Assembly (NCBI RefSeq): GCF_009932475.1
Contig: NZ_BJOV01000001.1
Span: 62,001-126,000, forward strand
Reading direction: 5' to 3'
Length of the DNA: 64,000 nt
Source of the DNA: Gordonia spumicola
GTDB lineage: Bacteria; Actinomycetota; Actinomycetes; Mycobacteriales; Mycobacteriaceae
Below, piece by piece: positions 26,330 through 34,985 of this stretch (position 1 is its first letter; each line of letters opens with the position of its first letter). The notes beneath the pieces were generated by a model that saw nothing but the letters and a program-made list of their open reading frames with translations, did no database searches and had not been told where the DNA came from. Made by a program: the position numbers and the translations under genes.

Positions 26330-26811
26330 CCGGGCGTCGGCTGACCGTCATGGTCCTCGCCTGCACGGTCGTCGCCGGTGCGGCCGCGTGCGGTTCGGAC
26401 GCGACTCCGGCCGCAGACGCGTCGGTGACGACAAGGCCCGCGTCGTCGTCCCTCGAGTCGTCGGGCAGCTCGTCGATCCCGAACACGCTGCCGCCGCCGT
26501 ACATCGCCGGGGCCGACTGGGTGCAGACCGACGTCGGCCGCAGTCTCCAGATCCGTCCGACGGCCAACGGGCGGTCCGTCGTCGGCGTCACAGCGGGCGA
26601 TGAGGCGTGGCGCGAGGTCCTCGCGATCGCACCCGACGGGGACACTCCGGGCATGAAGGCGCAGTTCGACTGCCACTGGACGTTCGCGCGGATCGTCGAC
26701 CCGAACAAGCCCAGTTGGAACCTCGAACCGTCACGTCCCGTCGTCTCCGAGACGGAGATGATCGCCTCGCGCTGCAACCCCGGGGCGAAGGAAGAGGGCA
26801 ACACACCCTGA
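26326..26811 (+). CDS. DUF2599 lipoprotein
   Basis: 161-residue secreted lipoprotein. The signal peptide ends at the acylated Cys22 (VAGAAAC), then a Ser/Thr/Ala-rich linker (to about residue 55), then a small beta-rich domain with Trp and two Cys residues (GADWVQT; QFDCHWTFAR; SRCNPG) in the pattern of DUF2599. The Cys pair could form a disulfide. Translation is coupled to the esterase. The function is unknown. Confidence 0.78.
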   Translation: MTGRRLTVMVLACTVVAGAAACGSDATPAADASVTTRPASSSLESSGSSSIPNTLPPPYIAGADWVQTDVGRSLQIRPTANGRSVVGVTAGDEAWREVLAIAPDGDTPGMKAQFDCHWTFARIVDPNKPSWNLEPSRPVVSETEMIASRCNPGAKEEGNTP

Positions 26812-26816
26812 GGCGT

Positions 26817-27260
26817 TCAGCGAAGTTCCTCGACCTCGATCAGGTCCGAGAATCTCGCGAAGTGGCGGATGTTCGCGGTGACGACGGTGTCGGCGCCATG
26901 CGCCAGCGCGACCGCGACGACGTTCGCGTCGTGGATCTGTTTTCCACCCGCACCATGAGTGACAACGAGTTCCGCGAGCAACGTCGTCGACGCGGTTCCT
27001 TCGGATAGGACTTCCATCTCGAGGAGGAATTGGTTCACGTTCTCCACGGCCCTACGCGGAGACAGTCCGAATCCGTTGACTTCGGCCGGTCGCGTCGCCA
27101 CCGCCAAGTATTCGCGAACGATCTGTGGTGTGACGGCCAGTCGCCTCGTGTCGGTGTTCAGAAAGGCCAGGCTCGAATCGTGTGACTGACGACTTCGATC
27201 GGTCGCGGCCACGAGGACGTTGGTGTCGACGACCACGAGGCTCGTCGGGTCAGCGCTCAT
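26817..27260 (-). CDS. vapC: PIN-domain ribonuclease toxin (VapC)
   Basis: Toxin half of a type II toxin-antitoxin pair, 147 residues. The PIN-domain acidic residues are visible: Asp in VVDTNVLVAAT (near residue 12), Glu in REYLAVATR (near 50), and the C-terminal Asp in KQIHDANVVAVA with a further Asp in ADTVVTANIRHF. The family cleaves RNA, often tRNA or rRNA. The start overlaps the antitoxin gene by 11 bases. The gene ends five bases from the convergent lipoprotein stop. Confidence 0.88.
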   Translation of the reverse strand: MSADPTSLVVVDTNVLVAATDRSRQSHDSSLAFLNTDTRRLAVTPQIVREYLAVATRPAEVNGFGLSPRRAVENVNQFLLEMEVLSEGTASTTLLAELVVTHGAGGKQIHDANVVAVALAHGADTVVTANIRHFARFSDLIEVEELR

Positions 27261-27480
27261 CGTCGCCGTACAGATCGGCCCGATCGAACGTGGCCGCGAC
27301 GCCGGTATCGACTGTGTTCAGGTTCAGCGGTTTCCGGCGGGCCTCGGTGAGCGGTTCCGCCGCGACTCGGTCGAGAACGTTGCGCAACTCCTGCTGCACC
27401 GACCTGCCGTGCCGATGTGCGCGACGCTTGAGGGATGCGATCGTCTCCTCGGAGACGTCTCGGATGTGCAGTGCAGGCAT
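27250..27480 (-). CDS. vapB: Antitoxin, FitA/VapB-type ribbon-helix-helix
   Basis: 76 residues. The N-terminal MPALHIRDVSEETIASLKRRA stretch (residues 1-21) is the FitA-type ribbon-helix-helix DNA-binding arm, and the C-terminal tail with FDRADLYGD should wrap the toxin. The ATG at 27480 is chosen because the RHH strand begins right there; an in-frame upstream codon would place extra residues before it. The layout antitoxin-then-toxin with overlapping ends is classic. It should repress its own promoter through the inverted repeat at 27492-27506. Confidence 0.87.
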   Translation of the reverse strand: MPALHIRDVSEETIASLKRRAHRHGRSVQQELRNVLDRVAAEPLTEARRKPLNLNTVDTGVAATFDRADLYGDDER

Positions 27481-27487
27481 GCCGTCA

Positions 27488-27506
27488 ATGATAGCGAGAA
27501 ACGCTA
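27488..27506 (-). promoter_or_regulatory. vapBC promoter and operator
   Basis: On the minus strand TATCAT (27488-27493) ends 7 bases before the antitoxin ATG, a leaderless layout. It overlaps the inverted repeat TAGCG-N5-CGCTA (27492-27506), well placed for autorepression by the antitoxin. Confidence 0.55.
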
Positions 27507-27534
27507 GCAAGCCGATTCGTTCGGTCGCGCGGGG

Positions 27535-28389
27535 TCAGTCGCGACGTCGGAGACCGAAGACGCGGCAGACGACGTAGATCGCGAACGAGATGGATGTGAC
27601 CATCACCGACACCGGGAGCTCCGGGGCCAGCGACAGGATCAAGCCACCGACGGCGGCGACTTCGGCGAACACCACCGAGAGGACCAGCACGACTGTCGGG
27701 TTGGCCGAGAGCCGTGCCGCGGCGGCGGCCGGGGTGATCAGCAGGCTCATCACCAACAGCGCGCCGATGATCTGGACTCCCTGAGCGGCAGCGAGGCCGA
27801 CGAGGACAGCGAAGACCACCGACAGCAGTCGGGTGGGGATGCCTGCGGTCTCGGCGACGCGCGGGTCGAGGCTCGCGAACAGCAGCGGCCGGTAGATGAT
27901 CGCGAACACCGTCAGCACCACGACGGCGGTCACGCCGACGGCGATCAGGCCGTCGCGTCCGACGCTGACGACCTGCCCGGTCAGCAGCGCGAAACCCGTT
28001 CCGACGCGGCCGTACAGGCTCAGGAACAGCACGCCGAGGCCGAGGCCGAACGCCATGACGACGCCGATCACCGAGTCGCGTTCACGTGCGCGCTGCCCGA
28101 GCAGTCCGAAGACCGCGGCCGCGACGACCGCGCCGACGACGCCGCCGATGTTGACACCGACCCCGGCGAGGAGCGCGGCGGCGGCTCCGGTGAACGACAG
28201 TTCGGCTGCGCCGTGCACGGCGAAGCTCATCTGCCGGGCCACGATCATCGGGCCGAGCACCCCGCCGATCAGGCCGAGCAGCGCGACGGCCGCCAGCGAC
28301 TGCTGGACGAACGCGCGCGAGAGGAGGTCGCCGGTCTGGGTGAAGTTCCAGAAGTTGCCCATGTCCGCGGCCAGGACGGTTGTCGTCAC
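27535..28389 (-). CDS. Zinc/manganese ABC transporter permease (ZnuB-type)
   Basis: Membrane channel of a metal-importing ABC transporter, 284 residues with about eight hydrophobic segments of the ABC-3 family (LGPMIVARQMSFAVHGAAE early; GALLVMSLLITPAAAA late). The GTG at 28389 overlaps the ATPase stop (GTGA) and fits the operon; an internal ATG at 28359 would remove ten residues. It is third in the operon behind the binding protein and ATPase and should share their zinc control. Confidence 0.88.
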   Translation of the reverse strand: MTTTVLAADMGNFWNFTQTGDLLSRAFVQQSLAAVALLGLIGGVLGPMIVARQMSFAVHGAAELSFTGAAAALLAGVGVNIGGVVGAVVAAAVFGLLGQRARERDSVIGVVMAFGLGLGVLFLSLYGRVGTGFALLTGQVVSVGRDGLIAVGVTAVVVLTVFAIIYRPLLFASLDPRVAETAGIPTRLLSVVFAVLVGLAAAQGVQIIGALLVMSLLITPAAAAARLSANPTVVLVLSVVFAEVAAVGGLILSLAPELPVSVMVTSISFAIYVVCRVFGLRRRD

Positions 28390-29198
28390 GAGGCGGCCCC
28401 CGTGACGTGTCCCGTGGCGTCGGCGTAGCCGTGCTCCACGCAGTGGTGGGCGTCCTCGCCGCCGACGACGACCAAGCGTCCACCCACCCGCAGCACGTCG
28501 ATGGGACTGCCGTACAGCTCGGTCAGCGTGGCCGAGTTCATCACCTCGTCGACGGTGCCGACCCGGAACTGGCCGCCCGCGAGATAGACGACGCGGTCGA
28601 CGAACGGCAGGATCGGATTCAGTTCGTGGGTGACGAACAGGATCGCGGTGTCGGCGCGGCGACGACGCGCGTCGAGCAGATCGACGACGAGCTGCTGGCT
28701 CGCCAGGTCGAGGCTGGCGAGCGGTTCGTCGCACAGCAGGATCGCCGGATCGCGGGTGAGGGCCTGCGCGATGCGCAGTCGCTGCTGTTCGCCGCCGGAC
28801 AGCAGTCCGACGGGGCTCGTCGCGTAGCGGGTGGCGTCGACCTCGGCGAGCGCCGCGTCCACCGCGGCGCGTCGCGACCGCAGGCCGCGCAGGCCGAGTC
28901 CCCACGACGTGCCGTCGACGCCGAACCCGACGAGGTCGCGACCGCGGAGCATCATCGTGTCGGAGTCGTCGGCGTGCTGCTGCGGGACGTAGCCGACCCT
29001 GCCGTCCACGGTCATCGTGCCCGCGGTCGCGGTCACCTGGCCGAGCACGGTGCGCAGCAGCGTCGTCTTGCCGGAGCCGTTGGGGCCGAGGACGGCGACG
29101 AACTCGCCGGGCGCCACGTCGAGGTCGAGGTCGCGCCACAGGGTGCGCTCGCCGAAGGAGAGCTCGGATCCGGCGAACCGGAGGACGGGATCGGTCAC
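28386..29198 (-). CDS. Zinc/manganese ABC transporter ATP-binding protein (ZnuC-type)
   Basis: ATPase that drives metal import, 270 residues. Walker [12 protein letters not shown] (near residue 39), signature [16 protein letters not shown] (near 136), Walker [13 protein letters not shown], and the switch His in FVTHELN are all present. The start GTG at 29198 overlaps the stop of the binding-protein gene (GTGA). The C-terminal tail is His-containing ([10 protein letters not shown]), which may buffer metal; that is speculation. Confidence 0.91.
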   Translation of the reverse strand: MTDPVLRFAGSELSFGERTLWRDLDLDVAPGEFVAVLGPNGSGKTTLLRTVLGQVTATAGTMTVDGRVGYVPQQHADDSDTMMLRGRDLVGFGVDGTSWGLGLRGLRSRRAAVDAALAEVDATRYATSPVGLLSGGEQQRLRIAQALTRDPAILLCDEPLASLDLASQQLVVDLLDARRRRADTAILFVTHELNPILPFVDRVVYLAGGQFRVGTVDEVMNSATLTELYGSPIDVLRVGGRLVVVGGEDAHHCVEHGYADATGHVTGAAS

Positions 29199-30112
29199 TT
29201 CGCCAACGCCTGCTCGAGTGCGGTGATCTGAGCGGACTGCCACACGATGTAGTCGGTGACGCCGTCGGGGAGCGTCTCGGTGAACTGCAGGACCGGCACG
29301 CCGGCCGATTTCGCGGTCGCCAGCACGGCCTCGGTCGCGGGATCGACGGCCTGCACGTTGTAGATCAGCGCCGACACCTTGCGGCCGGTCAGCAGGTCGT
29401 CGAACGCCGCGCGGTCGGCCGCCGACGGCGACTGTCCCTCTTCGACGGCCGCGGTGAAGCCCGCGGGCGCGACGTCGGAGATGCCGGCCTCTTCGAGCAG
29501 GGCGGTGGCGAGGGGCTCGGTGGCGGCGACGCGGGTGCCGGGGCGCTCGCGGGCGATGACGGCCAGGCGCGCGCGGAGGCCGTCGATCTTCGCACGGAAC
29601 GCCGCGGCGTTGGCGTGGTACGTCTCGGCGTGGATCGGTGCGACGGAGGCGAGGGCGTCGGCGATGCGGCTCGCGGTGTCGGCGACGACGGCGAGATCGT
29701 AGAAGGCGTGCTCCTGCGCGTGGTCGTGGTCCTCGTGGCCGTCGGAGCCGTGGTCGTCCTGCAGTGCGGACACCTTGACGCCCTTCGCGTCGGCTGCGGC
29801 CCGTTCCATGTACTCGTCGTAGTGGCCGCCGTTCATGACGATCACGTTGGCATCGAGGACGCGGGCGGTGTCGGCGTTGGTCGGCTCGAACTCGTGCGGG
29901 TCGCCGCCCGGCGTGGTGAACAGGGCGCTGACATCGGCGTCCGCACCCGCGACCGCACGTGCGACCGACGCCCACACGTCGGTCGACGCGACGACGACGG
30001 GGTGGTCGGTGGCCCGCGGCCCCGAGTCGTCGGTGCAGGCGGCGACCGATGCGGTGAGCGCGACGGCCGCGATGATGGCCGCGATCAGGCGACGTGGGCG
30101 GGGAGAGGACAT
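29195..30112 (-). CDS. Zinc-binding lipoprotein of ABC transporter (ZnuA-type)
   Basis: Cluster 9 substrate-binding protein, 305 residues, lipid-anchored at Cys26 (TASVAAC). It captures zinc (possibly manganese) outside the membrane. Metal-ligand His residues lie in [11 protein letters not shown] and near AETYHAN. The His/Asp-rich loop [11 protein letters not shown] (about residues 127-137) is typical of zinc-specific members. The ATG at 30112 is preferred; a GTG at 30133 would add seven basic residues. A Zur-type box 45-63 bases upstream predicts repression when zinc is plentiful. Confidence 0.92.
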   Translation of the reverse strand: MSSPRPRRLIAAIIAAVALTASVAACTDDSGPRATDHPVVVASTDVWASVARAVAGADADVSALFTTPGGDPHEFEPTNADTARVLDANVIVMNGGHYDEYMERAAADAKGVKVSALQDDHGSDGHEDHDHAQEHAFYDLAVVADTASRIADALASVAPIHAETYHANAAAFRAKIDGLRARLAVIARERPGTRVAATEPLATALLEEAGISDVAPAGFTAAVEEGQSPSAADRAAFDDLLTGRKVSALIYNVQAVDPATEAVLATAKSAGVPVLQFTETLPDGVTDYIVWQSAQITALEQALAK

Positions 30113-30156
30113 GGCGATGCGGAGCTTTCTCACGAGGTAGGGCCGAACAATCAGAA

Positions 30157-30175
30157 GGTAATGAAAATCGTTACC
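30157..30175. promoter_or_regulatory. Zur-type zinc operator
   Basis: GGTAATGAAAATCGTTACC, an imperfect 19-bp palindrome with the GAAAAT core seen in actinobacterial Zur (FurB) boxes, upstream of the zinc ABC operon and about 90 bases from the divergent mshA -10. Confidence 0.7.
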
Positions 30176-30265
30176 GACAATGGTAGGGCGGCGGGCGAAC
30201 CTTTGTCGAAGCGATGCGCGAACGTGCATCGGTCGGTCCGCGCCGAGTCCCGCTCGACGATTCAC

Positions 30266-30271
30266 TACCCT
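30266..30271 (+). promoter_or_regulatory. mshA -10 element, probable leaderless start
   Basis: TACCCT ends 6 bases before the mshA ATG. The same TACCCTGGTG string precedes the gene at 53504. Confidence 0.5.
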
Positions 30272-30277
30272 GGTGCC

Positions 30278-31597
30278 ATGACCGGTGGACTTCGCCCGCG
30301 ACGCATCGCGCTCATCTCGGTGCACACGTCGCCGCTCGCCCAAGCGGGGACCGGCGACGCCGGCGGCATGAACGTCTACGTCTGGCAGACCGCCACCCGG
30401 CTCGCCAAACGCGGAGTCGAGGTCGAGATCTTCACCCGTGCGACCTCGTCGAGCGACGCGCCGACCGAACAGGCCGCGCCGGGAGTGACCGTCCATCACG
30501 TGCCCGCCGGGCCGTTCGACGGCCTCGACAAGCACGACCTGCCGGGCCAGCTGTGCGCGTTCTCGGCGAACGTCCTGCGCGCCGAGGCGGCCCAGGAGCC
30601 CGGCTACTACGATCTGATCCACTCGCACTACTGGCTGTCGGGGCAGGTCGGATGGCTCGCGCGCGACCGGTGGGGCGTCCCGCTCGTCCATACCGCGCAC
30701 ACCCTCGCCGCGGTCAAGAACGCGTCGCTCGCCGACGGCGACACCGCCGAACCCAAACTCCGCGTGATCGGCGAGCAGCAGGTGGTCGACGAGGCCGACC
30801 TGCTCGTGGTCAACACGCCGACCGAGGCGTCCGAGCTCGTCGATCTGTACGGCGCCGATCCCGCGCGCGTGGACGTCGTGGTGCCGGGTGCCGATCTGGA
30901 GCGCTATTCGCCTGGCGACCGTCTCGCGGCGCGCGCCAGGGTCGGTCTGCGGCCCGACGACGTGGTCGTCACGTTCGTCGGGCGGATACAGCCGCTCAAG
31001 GCGCCGGACGTGCTGCTGCGGGCGATGGCTCCGCTGATCCGTTCCGACGCCGCGGGCAGGCTCCGACTGCTGGTGGTCGGCGGTGCGTCGGGCAACGGCG
31101 CCGGACTGCCCGAGGCGCTCGTCGACCTCGCGGCGGGTCTCGGCGTCTCCGCCGGGGTGACGTTCCTGCCCCCGCAGGCCCCGGCCGACCTCGCGGACGT
31201 GTATCGAGCCTCCGACCTCGTCGCAGTTCCGAGCTACTCGGAGAGCTTCGGTCTGGTGGCGCTCGAGGCGCAGGCCTGCGGGGTCCCGGTGATCGCCGCG
31301 AACGTCGGCGGTCTCGGCGTCGCCGTGGCCGACGGGGTGTCGGGCGTGCTCGTCGACGGTCACGACATCGAGGCGTGGACGGCACGGCTGGCCGCCCTCC
31401 TCGCCGACCCCGCTCGACTGCGGAGCATGGGGACGCAGGCCGCGATCCACGCGCGGGCGTTCTCGTGGGATCACACGACGGACGCACTGCTCGGAAGCTA
31501 CGAACGCGCGATGGCCGCGTACCGCCGCGGGGCCGGTCGTCAGACCGGTCTGTTCGGGCTGCGTCGTCGACGCACCCGGCCCCGCGTGACCATCTGA
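30278..31597 (+). CDS. mshA: D-inositol-3-phosphate glycosyltransferase MshA
   Basis: First committed step of mycothiol synthesis: transfers GlcNAc from UDP-GlcNAc to 1D-myo-inositol 3-phosphate. 439 residues, GT4 family, two Rossmann domains. The N-terminal acceptor-site loop [12 protein letters not shown] (near residue 25), HSHYWLSG and [10 protein letters not shown] follow the MshA pattern; in the C-terminal domain [12 protein letters not shown] and the donor-binding [14 protein letters not shown] (E-x7-E) are intact. It heads the conserved run mshA - ybjN-like - (ligase) - gpmA - senX3 - regX3. It is divergent from the zinc importer. Confidence 0.95.
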   Translation: MTGGLRPRRIALISVHTSPLAQAGTGDAGGMNVYVWQTATRLAKRGVEVEIFTRATSSSDAPTEQAAPGVTVHHVPAGPFDGLDKHDLPGQLCAFSANVLRAEAAQEPGYYDLIHSHYWLSGQVGWLARDRWGVPLVHTAHTLAAVKNASLADGDTAEPKLRVIGEQQVVDEADLLVVNTPTEASELVDLYGADPARVDVVVPGADLERYSPGDRLAARARVGLRPDDVVVTFVGRIQPLKAPDVLLRAMAPLIRSDAAGRLRLLVVGGASGNGAGLPEALVDLAAGLGVSAGVTFLPPQAPADLADVYRASDLVAVPSYSESFGLVALEAQACGVPVIAANVGGLGVAVADGVSGVLVDGHDIEAWTARLAALLADPARLRSMGTQAAIHARAFSWDHTTDALLGSYERAMAAYRRGAGRQTGLFGLRRRRTRPRVTI

Positions 31598-31643
31598 CAT
31601 CCGCCCGCCCGACCCCGCTGACATCCGCCCACCCCCGACCCCG
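31595..31643 (+). repeat. Imperfect direct repeat after mshA
   Basis: TGACATCCGCCC occurs at 31595-31606 (including the mshA stop) and 31619-31630, each followed by a GACCCCG-type sequence: an imperfect tandem duplication with a 24-base period filling the gap to the next gene. Confidence 0.6.
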
Positions 31644-31655
31644 GAGGTCCCGCAC

Positions 31656-32204
31656 GTGTCCGACTACACCGCTGAACTTCGCACCGCCCTGGAGGCGTCC
31701 GGCATCGACTACGTCCGACGCTCCTCGGGCGGCGCGAAGTCCGAGCATCTCGTCGTCGAACTGCCGGGTGAGCGCAAGCTGAAGACGACCGTCCTGCTGA
31801 CGGCCGCGGTCAACGGCGTGCGCGTCGAGGCCTTCGTGTGCCGCAGGCCCGACGAGGAGTTCGAGGCCGTCTACCGCTACCTCCTCAAGCGCAACCGCAG
31901 GCTCTACGGGGTCGCGTACACACTCGACAACGCGGGCGACATCTACCTGATCGGACGGATATCCGCCGACTCCGTCACGCAGGACGAGGTCGACCGTGTC
32001 CTCGGCCAGGTCCTCGAGGCCGCGGACGGCGACTTCAACCAGATCCTCGAGATCGGATTCCTCACGTCGATCAAACGCGAATGGGCCTGGCGGACGGCCC
32101 GAGGCGAGCCGATGAAGAACCTCGACGCGTTCGCGCACCTCATCGACCCGGACGATCTCCCCGAGATCGCGCCGCTCGACGACGACGCCCGCCCGCCGAG
32201 CTGA
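31656..32204 (+). CDS. YbjN domain-containing protein
   Basis: 182-residue cytosolic protein of the YbjN (type III secretion chaperone-like) family. It occupies the place of Rv0487 directly behind mshA. A single alpha/beta domain begins YTAELRTALEASGIDY, with LLKRNRRLYGVAYTLDNAGDIYLIG in the middle (residues about 78-102). No catalytic motif is visible. GGAGG lies 8 bases before the GTG start. YbjN proteins are linked to stress responses in enterobacteria; the role here is unknown. Confidence 0.85.
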   Translation: MSDYTAELRTALEASGIDYVRRSSGGAKSEHLVVELPGERKLKTTVLLTAAVNGVRVEAFVCRRPDEEFEAVYRYLLKRNRRLYGVAYTLDNAGDIYLIGRISADSVTQDEVDRVLGQVLEAADGDFNQILEIGFLTSIKREWAWRTARGEPMKNLDAFAHLIDPDDLPEIAPLDDDARPPS

Positions 32205-32285
32205 GCCGACGGTGTAGGCGCACCTAACACTGACAATGAATGTTGGTATGGTTTCGGTGACTCGTCCCACTCTGAAGGGTTGTCC

Positions 32286-33890
32286 ATGACCATCGTTTCA
32301 CCGTTCCCGAACGTCGAGATCCCCGAGACGGGCGTCTACGACTTCCTGTTCGGCGACCTCTCCGACGCCGACCGCGACCGAGTCGCGCTCATCGAGCCGA
32401 AGTCGGGCTCCACCACGACGTACGGACAGTTGGTCGCGCAGATCGACGCCGCGGCCGGCGCGCTCGCCGCGCGTGGCATCGGGGTCGGCGACGTCGTCGC
32501 GATCCTGTCGCCGAACATCCCCGCGTTCGCCACGGTCTTCCACGGCATCCTGCGTGCCGGGGCCACCGCGACCACGCTGAACGCGCTGTTCACCGCCAAC
32601 GAGATCCGCAAGCAGCTCGTCGACTCGAAGGCGCGGACGATCATCACCATCTCGCTGATGGCGCCGCAGGCCCTCGAAGCCGCCCGCGAGGTGGGCTTCG
32701 CCGACGAGGACGTCGTCATCCTCGACGGCGAGGGTCTGGCCGCGAGCGGGCACCCGAACGCCGCAGACCTGCTCGGCGCGGGCCTGCGGGCTCCGGAGGT
32801 GACGTTCGACCCGGCCACCCACATCGCCGCGCTGCCCTACAGCTCCGGCACCACCGGCAACCCCAAGGGCGTCAAGCTCAGTCACCTGAACCTGGTGTCG
32901 AACGTCGCCCAGATCAAGCCTCTTCAGGGCATGAAGGAGGACGACGTGATCATCGCCGTCCTCCCGTTCTTCCACATCTACGGCATGACGGTGCTGCTCA
33001 ACGCGGCGTTGCGCGCCCGCGCGTCGCTCGTCGTCATGCCGAGGTTCGACCTCGTCGAATTCCTGGCGAACATCCAAGAACGCAAGGTCACGTACGCGTT
33101 CATCGCGCCGCCGATCGCTGTCGCCCTCGCGAAGCATCCGATCATCGACCAGTACGACCTGTCGTCGCTGCACACGATGGTCTCGGGCGCCGCACCGCTC
33201 GACCAGGAGCTCGGCGACGCCGTCGCGGAACGACTCGACCTGCGCATGCTGCAGGGCTTCGGCATGAGCGAGCTGTCGCCGGTCAGTCACCTCATCCCGT
33301 TCGACGGCGGCGTCGGGACCGTCGGCGTCGACGCCCCGATCGCCTCGGTCGGCTGGGCCGTGCCGAACTCGGAGAACCGGATCGTCGACCCGGAGTCGGG
33401 CGCGGACGTCCCGCAGCCGACCGAGGGGGTCTCGGCGCCCGGTGAGCTCTGGGTCCGCGGGCCCAACGTGATGGTCGGCTACCTCAACAACGACGCGGCG
33501 ACCGCCGAGACGATCGTCGACGGCGGTTGGTTGCGGACCGGCGACATGGCGACCGTCGACGCGTCGGGATGCATCACGATCGTCGACCGCCTCAAGGAGC
33601 TCATCAAGTACAAGGGCTACCAGGTCCCGCCCGCCGAGCTCGAAGCCCTGCTCTTGACGCACCCGGACATCGCCGATGTCGCCGTCATCGGCGTCAACGA
33701 CGCCGACGGCGAGGAGATCCCGAAGGCGTTCGTCGTCGCGCAGGCCGGATCCCAGCTCTCCGAGGACGACGTCATCGCGTTCACCGCCGAGCGCGTCGCC
33801 CCGTACAAGAAGGTCCGCGCCGTCGAGTTCATCGAGACCGTCCCGAAGTCGGCGTCGGGCAAGATCCTGCGCAAGGACCTGCGCAAGTAG
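32286..33890 (+). CDS. AMP-dependent acyl-CoA/4-coumarate-CoA ligase-type enzyme
   Basis: ANL-superfamily ligase that activates a carboxylic acid as acyl-AMP and then acyl-CoA, 534 residues. P-loop YSSGTTGNPKGVKLSH (near residue 190), A5 QGFGMSELSP, A7 WLRTGDMA, hinge region KELIKYKGYQVPPAELE and the catalytic Lys in PKSASGKILRKDL (A10) are all intact. It most resembles 4CL-like plant/fungal-type ligases; the acid substrate is unknown. The ATG at 32286 has GAAGGG upstream; a TTG at 32280 is possible. It is inserted between the ybjN-like gene and gpmA, which are close neighbours in M. tuberculosis. Confidence 0.9.
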   Translation: MTIVSPFPNVEIPETGVYDFLFGDLSDADRDRVALIEPKSGSTTTYGQLVAQIDAAAGALAARGIGVGDVVAILSPNIPAFATVFHGILRAGATATTLNALFTANEIRKQLVDSKARTIITISLMAPQALEAAREVGFADEDVVILDGEGLAASGHPNAADLLGAGLRAPEVTFDPATHIAALPYSSGTTGNPKGVKLSHLNLVSNVAQIKPLQGMKEDDVIIAVLPFFHIYGMTVLLNAALRARASLVVMPRFDLVEFLANIQERKVTYAFIAPPIAVALAKHPIIDQYDLSSLHTMVSGAAPLDQELGDAVAERLDLRMLQGFGMSELSPVSHLIPFDGGVGTVGVDAPIASVGWAVPNSENRIVDPESGADVPQPTEGVSAPGELWVRGPNVMVGYLNNDAATAETIVDGGWLRTGDMATVDASGCITIVDRLKELIKYKGYQVPPAELEALLLTHPDIADVAVIGVNDADGEEIPKAFVVAQAGSQLSEDDVIAFTAERVAPYKKVRAVEFIETVPKSASGKILRKDLRK

Positions 33891-33919
33891 TCCCGCCCAC
33901 CCCGCTCCCATCCGTTCCT

Positions 33920-33985
33920 TGAGCGAGCGAAGCGAGTCGAAAGGTCTTCCACTCCGTAGACGCTTCGACTCGCTTCGCTCGCTCA
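33920..33985. repeat. Perfect 22-bp inverted repeat (REP-like), with flanking direct repeat
   Basis: Arms 33920-33941 and 33964-33985 are exact inverse copies (outer part TGAGCGAGCGAAGCGAG, then TCGAA). The loop is 22 bases. Beyond it TCAACGATCGGGG occurs twice (33983-33995 and 34012-34024). It may terminate the ligase gene. Its sequence style matches the arms of the element at 13545-13838. Confidence 0.75.
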
Positions 33986-34079
33986 ACGATCGGGGGACGG
34001 GTGCGTGTGGTTCAACGATCGGGGCGGGTGAGCTCAGCGTTCGGGTGGGGAGTCGGGGGCGTGTGAGAAACTGGCTTCC

Positions 34080-34826
34080 ATGAGCAACGGCACCCTGATC
34101 CTTATGCGTCACGGCGAGAGCGAATGGAATGCGTCCAACCAGTTCACCGGCTGGGTCGACGTCGCACTGACCGACAAGGGCCGCGCCGAAGCGGTCCGTG
34201 CGGGCGAGCTCCTCGTCGAACACGACCTGCTGCCCGACGTGCTGTACACGTCGCTGCTGCGTCGCGCGATCGTCACCGCGCAGCTCGCGCTCGACGCCGC
34301 CGACCGCCATTGGATCCCGGTGGTCCGCGACTGGCGTCTCAATGAGCGTCACTACGGCGCGCTTCAGGGCCTGAACAAGGCCGAGACCAAGGCGAAGTAC
34401 GGCGACGAGCAGTTCATGCTGTGGCGCCGCAGCTACGACACCCCGCCGCCCGCCATCGAGGCCGACGCCGAGTACAGCCAGGTGGGTGATCCGCGGTACG
34501 ACGGCATCGACGTCCCGCTGACCGAATGCCTCCTCGACGTGGTCAAGCGGTTCATCCCGTACTACACCGAGACCATCGAGGCCGACCTCCGTGCGGGCAA
34601 GACCGTCCTGGTCGCGGCCCACGGCAACTCGCTTCGGGCGCTCGTCAAGCACCTCGACGGCATCTCCGACGAGGACATCGCGGGCCTGAACATCCCGACC
34701 GGCAACCCGCTGCGCTACGACCTCGACGACGACCTCCGCCCGGTCACGCCGGGCGGCGTCTACCTCGATCCCGAGGCGGCGGCGGCGGGAGCCGCGGCCG
34801 TCGCGGCCCAGGGCGAGGCCAAGTAG
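34080..34826 (+). CDS. gpmA: 2,3-bisphosphoglycerate-dependent phosphoglycerate mutase
   Basis: Glycolytic/gluconeogenic enzyme interconverting 3- and 2-phosphoglycerate. 248 residues. The phosphohistidine is in [10 protein letters not shown] (His11), the catalytic Glu and second-shell residues in [14 protein letters not shown] (near residue 88), and the second His in [14 protein letters not shown] (near 184). The C-terminus is an Ala-rich tail. It stands where gpm1 (Rv0489) stands in M. tuberculosis, upstream of senX3-regX3. Confidence 0.95.
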   Translation: MSNGTLILMRHGESEWNASNQFTGWVDVALTDKGRAEAVRAGELLVEHDLLPDVLYTSLLRRAIVTAQLALDAADRHWIPVVRDWRLNERHYGALQGLNKAETKAKYGDEQFMLWRRSYDTPPPAIEADAEYSQVGDPRYDGIDVPLTECLLDVVKRFIPYYTETIEADLRAGKTVLVAAHGNSLRALVKHLDGISDEDIAGLNIPTGNPLRYDLDDDLRPVTPGGVYLDPEAAAAGAAAVAAQGEAK

Positions 34827-34985
34827 TTCGAACAACCGATTCGTCGGTTTCGTCAGTCGCCGGAGAACGCGTCACCGCGGGGGAGAACCTGCAGGTGGCG
34901 CGTTCTTCGCATGTCGTGATGTCCTTCGTTCGGGCGACGTCGGACATTCCGTGCACGCCGGTGTGGCCTGGGCTACATTGGAGGC

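Noticed and set aside
32298-34835. Open frame of 845 codons on the minus strand
   Set aside because: It runs antisense across the acyl-CoA ligase and gpmA and reads through the inverted repeat between them. No motifs or hydrophobic pattern, and both plus-strand genes are unmistakable.
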